Below, one piece after another: positions 1 to 8,725 of a stretch of 58,957 bases of DNA. Within the stretch, counting starts at the first letter, position 1; every line of letters starts with the position of its first letter. The position numbers were made by a program, and so were the translations under genes. Source of the stretch: Candidatus Omnitrophota bacterium (GTDB lineage Bacteria; Omnitrophota; Gorgyraeia; Velamenicoccales; Velamenicoccaceae); the NCBI GenBank assembly GCA_003451585.1, contig DMEU01000013.1:8169-67125 (forward strand), in the 5' to 3' direction. The notes under the pieces are model-generated. The model saw nothing but the letters and a program-made list of their open reading frames with translations. It was not told where the DNA came from and did no database searches.

Positions 1-259
1 AAGCCGCTGGCCGGTGCTAGTGATTGCATTACGCTATAGGGACGACAGTCAGGTCGTCCGCAGACCCCCGTAGCGGAAGGGGGACCCGTCGTATCTTTTA
101 CTACAGGGGGAAACCACGGGAGGGTTTCCCAATGGGGGTCCGGGGGGCGAGGAACGAGCCTGGCTGGCGGCCCGGTGAAGGCTAAAGAAGGCTAAATACG
201 GGATAGATGGCGGGAAGCGACAGGTAATCTGTGGGATCGTGTAAGAAAGATTGATACTT
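1..259. other. Non-coding, hairpin-rich leader upstream of the acs genes
   Basis: No plausible gene is seen here. The stretch is G+C-rich and rich in short inverted repeats: GGACGAC (40-46) with GTCGTCC (53-59), a run of C at 65-69 with a run of G at 79-83, and GGGAAACC (108-115) with GGTTTCCC (123-130). Short runs of G recur to about 150. It may be the 5' untranslated leader of the oxidoreductase-acsB pair, or a dispersed palindromic repeat like those elsewhere in the window. I do not recognise a known riboswitch: no B12-box or other familiar consensus was found. The window edge prevents seeing an upstream gene. Confidence 0.4.
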
Positions 260-1120
260 ATGAAAAAAATAGTGATCATTGGGAATTCGGCGGCAGGGAT
301 ATCTGCTTCAGAGAGCATCAGGGCGGTGGATAAAGAATCAAAGCTCACCATCGTCTCCGATGAGCCTTTTATGGCTTATCATAGGCATAAGGTCTTAGAC
401 CTGCTTGAAGGAAAGATCAAAGAGCGCGACCTTTATTTCCGCAGCCAGGACTTCTATAAAAATAACGGTGTAGAGCTTTTGCTTGAGAGGGAAGTCGTAG
501 AGCTCAATCTTAATAAGAAAAAAGTTATTTTCAAAGACAGGGATTTTGTTGAGTTTGATCAGCTCGTCATAGCAACAGGCTCTAAGGTTAAATTGCCCAC
601 ACTCAAAGGCATCCAGAAGGAAGGGGTAATCGCGCTTAACGGGTTAAGAGAGGTAAAGTTTATTATAGAAAACCTGCCGATAGCCCACACAGTGGTCATT
701 GTTGGTTGCGGCACAACGGCCGCCAATATAGCGCGCATCATAGCCGCTAAAAAAATAGAAGTGAAGTTATTCGGAGTGTTGAGTGAGCCGATCGAAGGCG
801 TTGAGGCGGTCTTCGACAATCCGGTTAGCGAGATCTTAGGCGACAGCGAGGTCAAGGCGGTGCGCCTTGCGAGTAATAAGGTAATAGGCGCTTCAATGGT
901 CATATTCCCTGAGCCTAAACTGCCTAGTATAGATTTCGTGCGCGATACGGATATAAAGATGAACCATTCTATTCTGGTGGACAGCCAGATGCGCACCAGT
1001 ATACCTTTTGTCTTCGCGGTCGGTGATTGCGCGGAATCCAGCGAACAGCCCAAATCATATGGCTGGGAGAGCGCGGCAAAAGACGGTTCGATGTTAGGGG
1101 GAATACTGTGCCAGACATGA
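260..1120 (+). CDS. Short FAD/NAD(P)-dependent pyridine nucleotide-disulfide-type oxidoreductase
   Basis: 286 residues, probably a cytoplasmic flavoprotein electron-transfer enzyme. The N-terminus carries a Rossmann FAD-binding motif GNSAAG (residues 8-13), followed by the ATGS motif (105-108), a second NAD(P)-binding motif GCGTTAA (149-155) and the FAVGDCAE segment (252-259) that contacts FAD. The protein stops soon after, so it lacks the C-terminal dimerisation domain of most NADH oxidase or nitrite-reductase-like members (about 400 residues). No redox CxxxxC pair is seen. ATG 260 is preferred over an in-frame TTG at 251 because it directly precedes the MKKIVIIGNS core. It overlaps acsB by 13 nt, so coupled translation and an electron-transfer role for acetyl-CoA synthesis are inferred. 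Substrate unknown. Confidence 0.75.
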   Translation: MKKIVIIGNSAAGISASESIRAVDKESKLTIVSDEPFMAYHRHKVLDLLEGKIKERDLYFRSQDFYKNNGVELLLEREVVELNLNKKKVIFKDRDFVEFDQLVIATGSKVKLPTLKGIQKEGVIALNGLREVKFIIENLPIAHTVVIVGCGTTAANIARIIAAKKIEVKLFGVLSEPIEGVEAVFDNPVSEILGDSEVKAVRLASNKVIGASMVIFPEPKLPSIDFVRDTDIKMNHSILVDSQMRTSIPFVFAVGDCAESSEQPKSYGWESAAKDGSMLGGILCQT

Positions 1121-3267
1121 ATAATATCGTAGCAGGCGCTGCTAAAAAACTTATAGGCCTGGCTGAAGCCAGCTTGAGCGAGGCTATTAAAAAGAACGGT
1201 GAAGGCTCAAAGATCGGTTTTGAAGGCACGGCATTCTATCTTCCGTTGAGTTACGCGCTCTTAGGGCTTGAAGTAAAGGACTTAAAAGGCGCTCGTGATG
1301 TAGTCGCGCAGGCGAAGTTGCTTGCAGAAGGCAAGCCCGCTTCCTGCGGCCTAAACATACCTTATTTAGACGGCCTTTTAAATAAGGCTTTGGCTGTCTT
1401 GTTCGTCGAAGAGTTATTGGCCGCGCTGCTGCATACCCCGCAGGAGGGTTTTTTGGGTTTTGTCCCGGACACGGTCTTGCGTTCTTTGGGTGTCCAGCTC
1501 GTTGATGGCCGCATAGCAGGTATCGCGGTCGTCATAGGTAAGGCAAAAGACACCGATACCGCGGTAAAGATAATCCGCGGCCTTCAGGAGAAGAATGTTG
1601 TATCGCTTCTTGCAGGGAACCAGGGCGAAAAGAGTATAAGGGACCAGCTTGTAGAGGGGAATGTGGAATTGGGCCTGGATAATTACATCGTGCCTCTTGG
1701 GTCCGACGAGCTTTCAGTGATCTATGCGGTTAATTTTGCCATACGCGCTGCTTTGACATTCGGCGGCTGTCATGGCGGGCAGTGGCAGGAGGCCTTAAAA
1801 TATACACAGGACAGGGTGCCGGCATTCGTCGTGGTCCTGGGAAAATTGGATGATGTCATAACTGCGACCGGCCTCGGGGTACTTAATCTCGGATTCCCTA
1901 TTATTACCGATATGGATGCTCCGCAGGTAGGCAAGATAGAGACTACGAAATATGAGGCTTTGGTTACCGAAAAAGATAGCGAGAAATTCGTCAGCCGGTG
2001 TATTGAGACCCGCGGCATAAAGATCAAGGTATCCCGCCTTCCCATACCGGTATTGCATAGCCCTGCTTTCGAAGGCGAGCGTGTGCGTAAAGAGAACCTT
2101 AAGGTAGAGTTCGGCTCGAAGTATTCTACGGCGTTTGAATACCTGGTTTCAAGGCCTATGGAGCAGGTAGAAGACGGCAAGATAGAGCTTGTAGGGTCGG
2201 ATATAGACTCTGATCTTAAGTCCATGCCTCTGGGCATCTACGTCGAGGTAGCCAGCCGCAACTTCAATAAGGATTTTGAGCCCATCCTGGAAAGACAGAT
2301 ACACCGTTATATCAATGAAGCCCAGGGTGTCATGCATATGGGCCAGCGCGAGATGATATGGGTGCGTATATCCAGGGAGGCGTTTGATAAGGGGTTTCGC
2401 CTAAAGCATTTGGGCGTAATAATCCACGGTATGCTTCATCGTGATTTCGGCGCGCTCGTAGACAAGGCCCAGGTGACGATCTTTACTCTGGCAGAAGACG
2501 TAGAAAAGCACTTAAGAGGCGCGACGGAGGCATTCATTGCCCGTGATGAGCGCTTAAAAGGCCTGACGGACGAGAAGGTTGATACTTTTTACAGTTGTGC
2601 GCTGTGCCAGTCTTTTGCGCCCAATCATATATGTATCATTACCCCGGAGCGGCTGGGTTTGTGCGGGGCATATTCTTGGCTTGATGCCAAGGCCGCTTTT
2701 GAGATCACGCCTACCGGAGGCAACCAGCCTATTAAGAAAGGCGAGTGCACGGATGAAACATTGGGCCAGTGGAAGAATATAAACGACCTTATTTTTGAAA
2801 AATCCAACAAGACCATTTCAGAAGTCAGCATGTATTCAATGCTCGTCTCTCCGCAGTCCAGCTGCGGTTGTTTTGAATGTATAGTGGCCCTGCTGCCTGA
2901 GGCTGGCGGCGTAATGGTCGTCAACCGCGACTACGCGGGCATGACGCCTTTGGGTATGACATTTACGCAGTTGGCCGGCTCCGTAGGCGGCGGTGTACAG
3001 ACCCCGGGGTTTATCGGAGTGGGCAAGCTCTACATCTCGAGCAAAAAGTTCATATCGGCAGAAGGCGGCTTAGCAAGAGTTGTGTGGATGCCCAAGGACT
3101 TAAAAGACGCTCTACGGCCGCGCATCGATGCCCGCGCGGCAGAATTAGGACTGGAAGGCTTTTGCGACAGAATAGCGGATGAAACGCAAGCGCAGACGAT
3201 AGAAGAACTGTTGGAATTTTTAAAAACTAAATCCCATCCTGCGCTAGGTATGCCGGCCTTGATCTAG
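1108..3267 (+). CDS. acsB: Acetyl-CoA synthase (CODH/ACS complex beta subunit)
   Basis: 719 residues. ACS condenses CO, a methyl group from the corrinoid protein and CoA into acetyl-CoA, the last step of the Wood-Ljungdahl pathway. The A-cluster ligands are all present: Cys497, 500, 509 and 519, plus the SCGC pair Cys586/Cys588. Their spacing is identical to that of the Moorella enzyme (Cys506, 509, 518, 528, 595, 597), shifted by nine. The start is GTG 1108, chosen because AGGGGG lies six bases upstream; ATG 1117 is the alternative and has no good ribosome-binding site. The stop of the oxidoreductase lies inside the start region. Partner subunits (acsA, acsC, acsD, acsE) are not in the window and probably lie to the left. 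Length is close to the family norm (about 730). Confidence 0.95.
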   Translation: MPDMNNIVAGAAKKLIGLAEASLSEAIKKNGEGSKIGFEGTAFYLPLSYALLGLEVKDLKGARDVVAQAKLLAEGKPASCGLNIPYLDGLLNKALAVLFVEELLAALLHTPQEGFLGFVPDTVLRSLGVQLVDGRIAGIAVVIGKAKDTDTAVKIIRGLQEKNVVSLLAGNQGEKSIRDQLVEGNVELGLDNYIVPLGSDELSVIYAVNFAIRAALTFGGCHGGQWQEALKYTQDRVPAFVVVLGKLDDVITATGLGVLNLGFPIITDMDAPQVGKIETTKYEALVTEKDSEKFVSRCIETRGIKIKVSRLPIPVLHSPAFEGERVRKENLKVEFGSKYSTAFEYLVSRPMEQVEDGKIELVGSDIDSDLKSMPLGIYVEVASRNFNKDFEPILERQIHRYINEAQGVMHMGQREMIWVRISREAFDKGFRLKHLGVIIHGMLHRDFGALVDKAQVTIFTLAEDVEKHLRGATEAFIARDERLKGLTDEKVDTFYSCALCQSFAPNHICIITPERLGLCGAYSWLDAKAAFEITPTGGNQPIKKGECTDETLGQWKNINDLIFEKSNKTISEVSMYSMLVSPQSSCGCFECIVALLPEAGGVMVVNRDYAGMTPLGMTFTQLAGSVGGGVQTPGFIGVGKLYISSKKFISAEGGLARVVWMPKDLKDALRPRIDARAAELGLEGFCDRIADETQAQTIEELLEFLKTKSHPALGMPALI

Positions 3268-3289
3268 TGTATTGACTCCGAAATTTTTC

Positions 3290-3318
3290 TTGCTATTTTA
3301 TCGAAAATATACTATGCT
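3290..3318 (+). promoter_or_regulatory. Putative sigma70-type promoter of the TPR gene
   Basis: TTGCTA (3290-3295) and TATGCT (3313-3318) are separated by 17 bases, in the 72-base gap between acsB and the TPR gene. The boxes match consensus at four of six and five of six positions. Inference from sequence only. Confidence 0.4.
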
Positions 3319-3339
3319 TACTATAACCAAATCCCAGGA

Positions 3340-4077
3340 ATGAAAAAAATCATACCTCACCTGCCAGTAGTTACATTAATCCTATTTTTCCTTACCTGTG
3401 TAAATCCTTGTTTTGCGCAGTTTTCTGCCGAGAGTAAAAAGATGGCAGTGGCATATCGTGATAAGGGTTTAGAGGCGCAAAGGAGCGGGGACCTTGACAC
3501 CGCTTTAGTTTATTATCAGAAGGCCATGGAGCTGGATCCGACCTTGGCGGTTGCCTATAATGACGCAGGGGTAATTTATGAAGCCAAAGGATGGAACGAC
3601 AGGGCCAAACAGGCTTATGGCAAAGCCATACAAACAGATTCTACCTTAGCCAGCGCCTACTATAATTTAGGCAGTGTCTATGAAAAAGACGGAGACCTGG
3701 AAAAGGCCGCATATTACTATAAACAGAGAGTTTTGATAGGTGATTGGAATGATGAGTGGACGACCAAGGCAAGGCAGTCGCTTAAGGCCTTGGGCGTAAG
3801 CGATCCGGAGATCCAGCAGGACTTTATGGACCAGCAGTTGGCGCGCGCAGAGAGAAGCGAGGGCATCACCGGAGAACCCAGGGGCAATGACTTAGACCCC
3901 AAGGGCCGCAAGCGCAGCGCCCGGCTTCATTATCTGCGTGGCAAGCAGTTGGCCTCTATGGGCAAATTTAACGAGGCCATAATGGAATTGGGTTTAGCGA
4001 TAACGTTTGACCCAAAGAATAAGGAGATCAAGAAGACGCTCGAAGACGTCAATCGCAAGATGCTTGCGACGCATTAA
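3340..4077 (+). CDS. Secreted or periplasmic TPR-repeat protein
   Basis: 245 residues. It begins with a signal peptide (basic MKK, hydrophobic segment 8-22, likely cleavage after CFA at 26). Several tetratricopeptide repeats follow: residues 34-140 contain at least three TPR units with the usual pattern of Tyr/Ala and A-x-x-D-P turns, and a further unit lies near 197-235. The middle (about 140-190) is charged and probably flexible. TPR proteins act as scaffolds for protein-protein contacts; the partner cannot be deduced. AGGA sits immediately before the ATG, closer than ideal, but the signal peptide supports this start. The gene appears to have its own promoter and stands alone between acsB and polA. 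Confidence 0.75.
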   Translation: MKKIIPHLPVVTLILFFLTCVNPCFAQFSAESKKMAVAYRDKGLEAQRSGDLDTALVYYQKAMELDPTLAVAYNDAGVIYEAKGWNDRAKQAYGKAIQTDSTLASAYYNLGSVYEKDGDLEKAAYYYKQRVLIGDWNDEWTTKARQSLKALGVSDPEIQQDFMDQQLARAERSEGITGEPRGNDLDPKGRKRSARLHYLRGKQLASMGKFNEAIMELGLAITFDPKNKEIKKTLEDVNRKMLATH

Positions 4078-4127
4078 ATGCGGCCCCCTACCGATTCCCC
4101 CGTGATACTTCACGTTTAGATTATTTT

Positions 4128-6707
4128 ATGTCTGATGCCAAGCTTTGCCTTATCGATGCCAATTCGCTTTTTTACAGGGCCTATTTTGCCATTAAAGCGC
4201 AACTGGTTACTTCTTCCGGCCAGCCTACGAACGCGGTCTTTGGTTTTGTCAAGATGGTCAACCGCATCTTAGACGAATTAAAGCCCGAGTATCTGGCGGT
4301 ATGCTTTGACGTCAGCCGGGTAACCCATCGCACGGAAAAGTTCGCCGATTACAAGGCCCATCGCGCCCCAATGCCTGAACCGCTTTTGGCACAGGTCCCT
4401 GCCATTAAGGAAGTGGTCCGCGCGTATAATTTTCCGGTCTTTGAGCTTCAGGGGTTCGAGGCGGATGATGTGATAGCCTCAATTGTGCATAAAACAGCCA
4501 AGTTGGTCGGCAAGGTCGTTATAATAAGCTCCGATAAAGATATCCTTCAGCTTGTAGGGCCGAATGTCGAGGTCTATAACCCTTATAAGGACGACGGTAT
4601 CGTATTTACAGAGGAGGTCGTCAAAGACAAGTTCGGCGTGCCTCCCGTCAAGATCCTGGATTTGATAGCGCTTATGGGGGATGCCTCCGATAATATTCCC
4701 GGGGCGCACGGCATCGGCGAGAAGACAGCGCGCGAGTTGCTGGCTGATTTTAAGGATGCCGAGGACCTGATCAAAAATACCGATAAGATAAAGCGCGCGC
4801 GCGTCAAAAAGATAATCGAGGAGAATATCGCGTCTATACGCCTAAGCAGGGAGCTGGCGTGCCTTCGCGTTGATGTGCCCATAGATGTCCGCTTAGAAGA
4901 CCTGAAGGTGAGGCCCGCAGATACAGATAAGCTTTGGGAATTGTTCAGCCGCCTTGAATTTAAAGGCATGCTCAAGGGGTTGTCCGAGACGAGGCTTTCT
5001 TTGGCGCATGGGCCTTCTTTGAATATTGCAAGAAAAGAGATAGGCGATCCTGCGGAGTTGCTTAAAAGAATAGAAGAAAAAGGTTTTTTCGCGTTCTTTA
5101 TCGATGCCGACAAGCTGACGGACGACCGCGTATCCGTCAATCTTGCCGTTGATGAAGACGGGGTCTATGAGACGCAGGATAAAGGCTTTTTAAAACGCCT
5201 CTTCTCAAAAAGCGATTGTACGGCAGTCGGCCACGATGTCAAAAAGGCTTTGCACATATTATCGCGTTATTCTTTAAAACCCAAGAATGTTTTTTTTGAT
5301 ACGCTGGTCGCCGGCTCCCTTGTAGAATCTTCGCGAGGTGCCAGGGACTTAGAAAGCCTCTTGTGGGATCTTCTTAAAATTAACGGCGTAGGCCGCCTGG
5401 ATTATCTGGGTAAAGAGTCCCACTTTCTTTTTCTTCTTAAAAAAGAGTTAGATGCCGCTTTAAAAGACAAGGGGCTATCAAGGCTTTTCTTCGATGTTGA
5501 GATGCCGGCTGTCGGCATACTTTTTGAGATGGAAGACAGCGGGGTCGCCATAGACACGGTTTTTTTAAAGAAATTGTCTTTGGAGCTCGATAAGAAACTG
5601 GAAAAGATAACCGGCAAGATATATGAGCTTGCGGGCTGCACCTTCAATATTAATTCGCCGAAACAGTTGAGCGATGTCCTTTTTAACAAGCTGAAGCTTC
5701 CGGTTATCAAGAAGACCAAGACGGGCGCATCCACGGATGAGGAGGTGCTGACCAGGCTTTCGCGGGACAATGAGCTGCCGAAGATACTGCTGGAGTACCG
5801 GCAGATATCGAAGCTCAAGACCACCTATATAGACGCGCTGCCTCAGCTTGTGGACGAAAAAAGCGGCAAGATACACAGCACTTTTAACCAGGTCGGCGCA
5901 GAGACAGGCCGCTTGAGTTCGAGCAATCCTAATCTCCAGAATATCCCGATAAAGACAGAGCTTGGCGCCAGCATACGCCGCGCCTTTATCCCCTCGGGAG
6001 GTTTTGATGCCATAATGTCTGCGGACTATTCTCAGATCGAATTAAGGATCCTGGCGCACTTGTCGCAGGACCCGGCCCTGATAGAGGCGTTTGGCGAAGA
6101 CCGCGATATACACAGGCATACGGCGTCTTTGATATTCGGCGTAGACGAAAAAGATGTATCAAGCGATATGCGCGATAATGCCAAGCGCGTGAATTTCGGG
6201 ATAATCTACGGCATGAGTTCTTATGGGCTGGCAAAAGACCTCAAGGTCCCGCCGCAGACGGCGCAGGTTTTTATCGACGAGTATTTCACGCGTTATCCCA
6301 AGGTAAAGGATTTTTTAGACAGCCAGCTTGTTTTTGTGAAAAAACACGGCTATGTCTCTACCATTTTGGGCCGAAGGAGATATATACCCGAGATCAATAA
6401 CGCTAATATGGCGGTCCGGTCATTCGCCGAGCGCCAGGCTATAAACGCGCCTATCCAGGGTTCGGCGGCGGACTTGATAAAACTCGCTATGGTGGATACG
6501 GCGCGGCTTTTAAGGAAAGAAGGTCTGGACTCAAGGTTAATAATGCAGGTCCACGATGAGCTCGTGTTCGAGGTAAAGGCAAAAGAGACGGATGCCATGA
6601 TAAAACTGGTACGTAGCTGCATGGAGCGGGCCATTTCGCTTAAAGTGCCGTTGAAGACGACTATTTCCATAGGGAAGAATTGGCTGGAGACAGAGGAGGT
6701 TTCCTAG
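4128..6707 (+). CDS. polA: DNA polymerase I
   Basis: 859 residues, for repair synthesis and RNA-primer removal. Domains in order: 5'-3' flap nuclease (1-290, with the acidic EADD motif and the helix-hairpin-helix GIGEKTA), a 3'-5' exonuclease-like domain (about 300-460), and the polymerase domain (460-859). The polymerase has motif A DYSQIELR (D633), motif B around DNAKRVNFGIIYG, and motif C HDE (809-811). The exonuclease fold looks degenerate: the first acidic motif reads FFIDADKL instead of DxE, and the final YxxxD motif is not visible. This Pol I probably lacks proofreading, as in Thermus and many other lineages. No clear Shine-Dalgarno precedes ATG 4128. It is followed directly by glgA, whose ATG touches the polA stop. 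Confidence 0.97.
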   Translation: MSDAKLCLIDANSLFYRAYFAIKAQLVTSSGQPTNAVFGFVKMVNRILDELKPEYLAVCFDVSRVTHRTEKFADYKAHRAPMPEPLLAQVPAIKEVVRAYNFPVFELQGFEADDVIASIVHKTAKLVGKVVIISSDKDILQLVGPNVEVYNPYKDDGIVFTEEVVKDKFGVPPVKILDLIALMGDASDNIPGAHGIGEKTARELLADFKDAEDLIKNTDKIKRARVKKIIEENIASIRLSRELACLRVDVPIDVRLEDLKVRPADTDKLWELFSRLEFKGMLKGLSETRLSLAHGPSLNIARKEIGDPAELLKRIEEKGFFAFFIDADKLTDDRVSVNLAVDEDGVYETQDKGFLKRLFSKSDCTAVGHDVKKALHILSRYSLKPKNVFFDTLVAGSLVESSRGARDLESLLWDLLKINGVGRLDYLGKESHFLFLLKKELDAALKDKGLSRLFFDVEMPAVGILFEMEDSGVAIDTVFLKKLSLELDKKLEKITGKIYELAGCTFNINSPKQLSDVLFNKLKLPVIKKTKTGASTDEEVLTRLSRDNELPKILLEYRQISKLKTTYIDALPQLVDEKSGKIHSTFNQVGAETGRLSSSNPNLQNIPIKTELGASIRRAFIPSGGFDAIMSADYSQIELRILAHLSQDPALIEAFGEDRDIHRHTASLIFGVDEKDVSSDMRDNAKRVNFGIIYGMSSYGLAKDLKVPPQTAQVFIDEYFTRYPKVKDFLDSQLVFVKKHGYVSTILGRRRYIPEINNANMAVRSFAERQAINAPIQGSAADLIKLAMVDTARLLRKEGLDSRLIMQVHDELVFEVKAKETDAMIKLVRSCMERAISLKVPLKTTISIGKNWLETEEVS

Positions 6708-8117
6708 ATGAGGATAGCTTTTATGACAAGTGAGGCTGTGCCGTTCGCCAAGACAGGCGGCCTGGCGGATGTCTGCGGCGCCCTGCCTTTGGAGTTGGAG
6801 AACCTGGGGCATGAAGTCGCCGTGTTTATGCCGCGCTATCAATCCATAGGTTCTTTGCGGCGGATAATCCACGATTTAGACTGTGATCTCGACTGGGCGC
6901 AGTTCGGGGAGAAGTCAAAGGCTTATTTCATAAAGCACGATATGTATCTGAGGGATGGCCTTTACGGTGATCACCTGGGCGATTTTTCCGATAATTTAAG
7001 AAGGTTCTCTTATTTTAGCTTAAAGAGCCTGGAGGTCTTCAAAAGGATAGATTTTGTCCCTGATATCATACACGTCCACGATTGGCAGACTTCGCTTGTG
7101 CCTGTGTATTTGTCTGCGTTCGGGCACGAGTATTTCCGGGGGGATAAAATACCGAAGACGGCCTTGACGGTGCACAATATCTCCTACCAGGGCATATTTC
7201 CCAAAGAAGAGCTGCCGCAGACGCATCTTAGCTGGGATTATTTTACAGTGGCGGGCCTGGAATTTTACGGCAAGATAGATCTTTTAAAGGGCGGTATCCA
7301 GTATGCCGACATCATTAACACCGTCAGCCCTACGCACGCACTAGAGATACAGACAAAAGAATACGGCTGCGGCTTAGATGGCGTCTTAAGGAGCCGCCGC
7401 GGGTTCTTTTCCGGCATTATCAACGGGATCGATTATAAAGTCTGGAATCCGCAGGGCGACCCGCTGATCTTTAAAAATTATTCTTGTGATTTTCTCGAAG
7501 GTAAGAAACAGAATAAATTGATGCTCCAGGAGGCCTGCGGCCTTACTAAGAATGACACGATCCCGCTTTGCGGTTTTGTAGGCAGGCTCGTTGAGCAGAA
7601 AGGTATAGACCTTATCCTGGAGATATTGCCTGAGTTGATCGCCGGAGGCTTTCAGGTCGTGGTATTGGGGGTCGGTGAACCTCAATATATGGAGTCTCTG
7701 TCTGAGATCGCAAAGAAGAACCCGGGGTCCGTATTCTATAGCCGTCTTTTTGACGACCCCCTGGCCCATAAGATATATGCCGGCTCCGATCTTTTCTTCA
7801 TGCCGTCGCGTTTTGAACCGTGCGGTATAGCCCAGATGATCAGTTTTAAATACGGCACGATACCCGTAGTATATAAGACGGGTGGTTTGAGTGATACCGT
7901 CGAGGATTATCACCAGAAGAAGGATACCGGCTCGGGTTTTGTCTTTGACAGATATGAGGCAAGAGAGTTCTTTTTGGCTATACAGAGGGCAAGGGCGGTA
8001 TTATTCGATGAGCCGAGGCGGAAGGATTTCCTGCGTCGTATCATGAAGCTTAATTTTTCATGGAAAGAATCGGCTAAGCAATACGTGGAAATGTATAAAA
8101 AGGTGCTATCGCCATGA
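6708..8117 (+). CDS. glgA: Glycogen (starch) synthase, GT5 family
   Basis: 469 residues; transfers glucose from ADP-glucose (or UDP-glucose) onto an alpha-1,4-glucan chain in the cytoplasm. The ADP-glucose-binding KTGGLAD motif is at residues 15-21. The two GT-B Rossmann domains are evident, and the C-terminal domain carries the PSRFEPCGIAQM segment with the catalytic glutamate, followed by KTGGL. Length matches bacterial GlgA (about 470-480). A strong GAGGAGG lies eight bases before the ATG, which abuts the polA stop, and the stop overlaps coaE (ATGA). No other glycogen gene lies beside it; the large phosphorylase-like protein at 42056 is the only other glucan enzyme in the window. Confidence 0.96.
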   Translation: MRIAFMTSEAVPFAKTGGLADVCGALPLELENLGHEVAVFMPRYQSIGSLRRIIHDLDCDLDWAQFGEKSKAYFIKHDMYLRDGLYGDHLGDFSDNLRRFSYFSLKSLEVFKRIDFVPDIIHVHDWQTSLVPVYLSAFGHEYFRGDKIPKTALTVHNISYQGIFPKEELPQTHLSWDYFTVAGLEFYGKIDLLKGGIQYADIINTVSPTHALEIQTKEYGCGLDGVLRSRRGFFSGIINGIDYKVWNPQGDPLIFKNYSCDFLEGKKQNKLMLQEACGLTKNDTIPLCGFVGRLVEQKGIDLILEILPELIAGGFQVVVLGVGEPQYMESLSEIAKKNPGSVFYSRLFDDPLAHKIYAGSDLFFMPSRFEPCGIAQMISFKYGTIPVVYKTGGLSDTVEDYHQKKDTGSGFVFDRYEAREFFLAIQRARAVLFDEPRRKDFLRRIMKLNFSWKESAKQYVEMYKKVLSP

Positions 8118-8725
8118 AGACACTGGGTTTGACCGGTGGGATAGGCACAGGCAAGACAACGGTTTGCGCCATGTTCCGCAGGCTTGGCGCCTTGACACTC
8201 TCCTCAGATAGTATAGTTCACGAAGAACTAAAAAATAATGAGGCCCTTAAGAAAAAGATAACTTCGTTTTTCGGCACGGATGTCCTCGGCCGTGGAGGTA
8301 TAGACAGGAGGCTTCTGGCAAAGAAGGCCTTTAACGACCCGCGGTGCCTGGCCAGTCTCAACCGGGCCGTGCATCCGGTAGTAAAAAAGAATATCCTTGC
8401 CTGGATGGCCCGGAATTCCAAAAAAAATAAGGGCAAAGATTTTGTTTGCGTCGTAGAAGTGCCGCTTCTTTTCGAAACAGGTTTTAACGGACTTTTCGAT
8501 GTTACAGCGGTGGTTGCCGCAGCGCCGGCTATCCAGAAAAAACGCGTTTTAAGGACAGGCAAGCTTAGCTCCGGTGACCTGGAGCGGCGGGCGCGTTTTC
8601 AGTGGCCTCTGGATAAGAAGATCGCGGCCTGCGATTTTGTTATAGATAATAACGGGACGAGGAAAAAAACATTTAACCAAGTCAAAAGAGTGATGGAGGT
8701 ATTATTGTGGAAAAGCTCGAAATAG
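8114..8725 (+). CDS. coaE: Dephospho-CoA kinase
   Basis: 203 residues. Catalyses the last step of coenzyme A synthesis, phosphorylating the 3'-hydroxyl of dephospho-CoA. The P-loop GGIGTGKTT is at residues 8-16; the DSIVHEEL segment (substrate-binding Asp) and the VVEVPLLFE motif typical of CoaE follow. Length is normal for the family. It overlaps glgA by four bases at its start and rho by 19 bases at its end, so it is translated in a coupled chain. Provision of CoA fits the acetyl-CoA metabolism at the left edge, but that link is only suggestive, since coaE is a universal housekeeping gene. Confidence 0.95.
   Translation: MKTLGLTGGIGTGKTTVCAMFRRLGALTLSSDSIVHEELKNNEALKKKITSFFGTDVLGRGGIDRRLLAKKAFNDPRCLASLNRAVHPVVKKNILAWMARNSKKNKGKDFVCVVEVPLLFETGFNGLFDVTAVVAAAPAIQKKRVLRTGKLSSGDLERRARFQWPLDKKIAACDFVIDNNGTRKKTFNQVKRVMEVLLWKSSK

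Noticed and set aside
1..259. Cobalamin riboswitch before the acs genes
   Set aside because: Neither the B12 box nor the other conserved cobalamin elements can be found on either strand.
260..1120. Frameshift as the cause of the short oxidoreductase
   Set aside because: The frame downstream of its stop is AcsB from its own start with no leftover oxidoreductase sequence, so the shorter length seems genuine.
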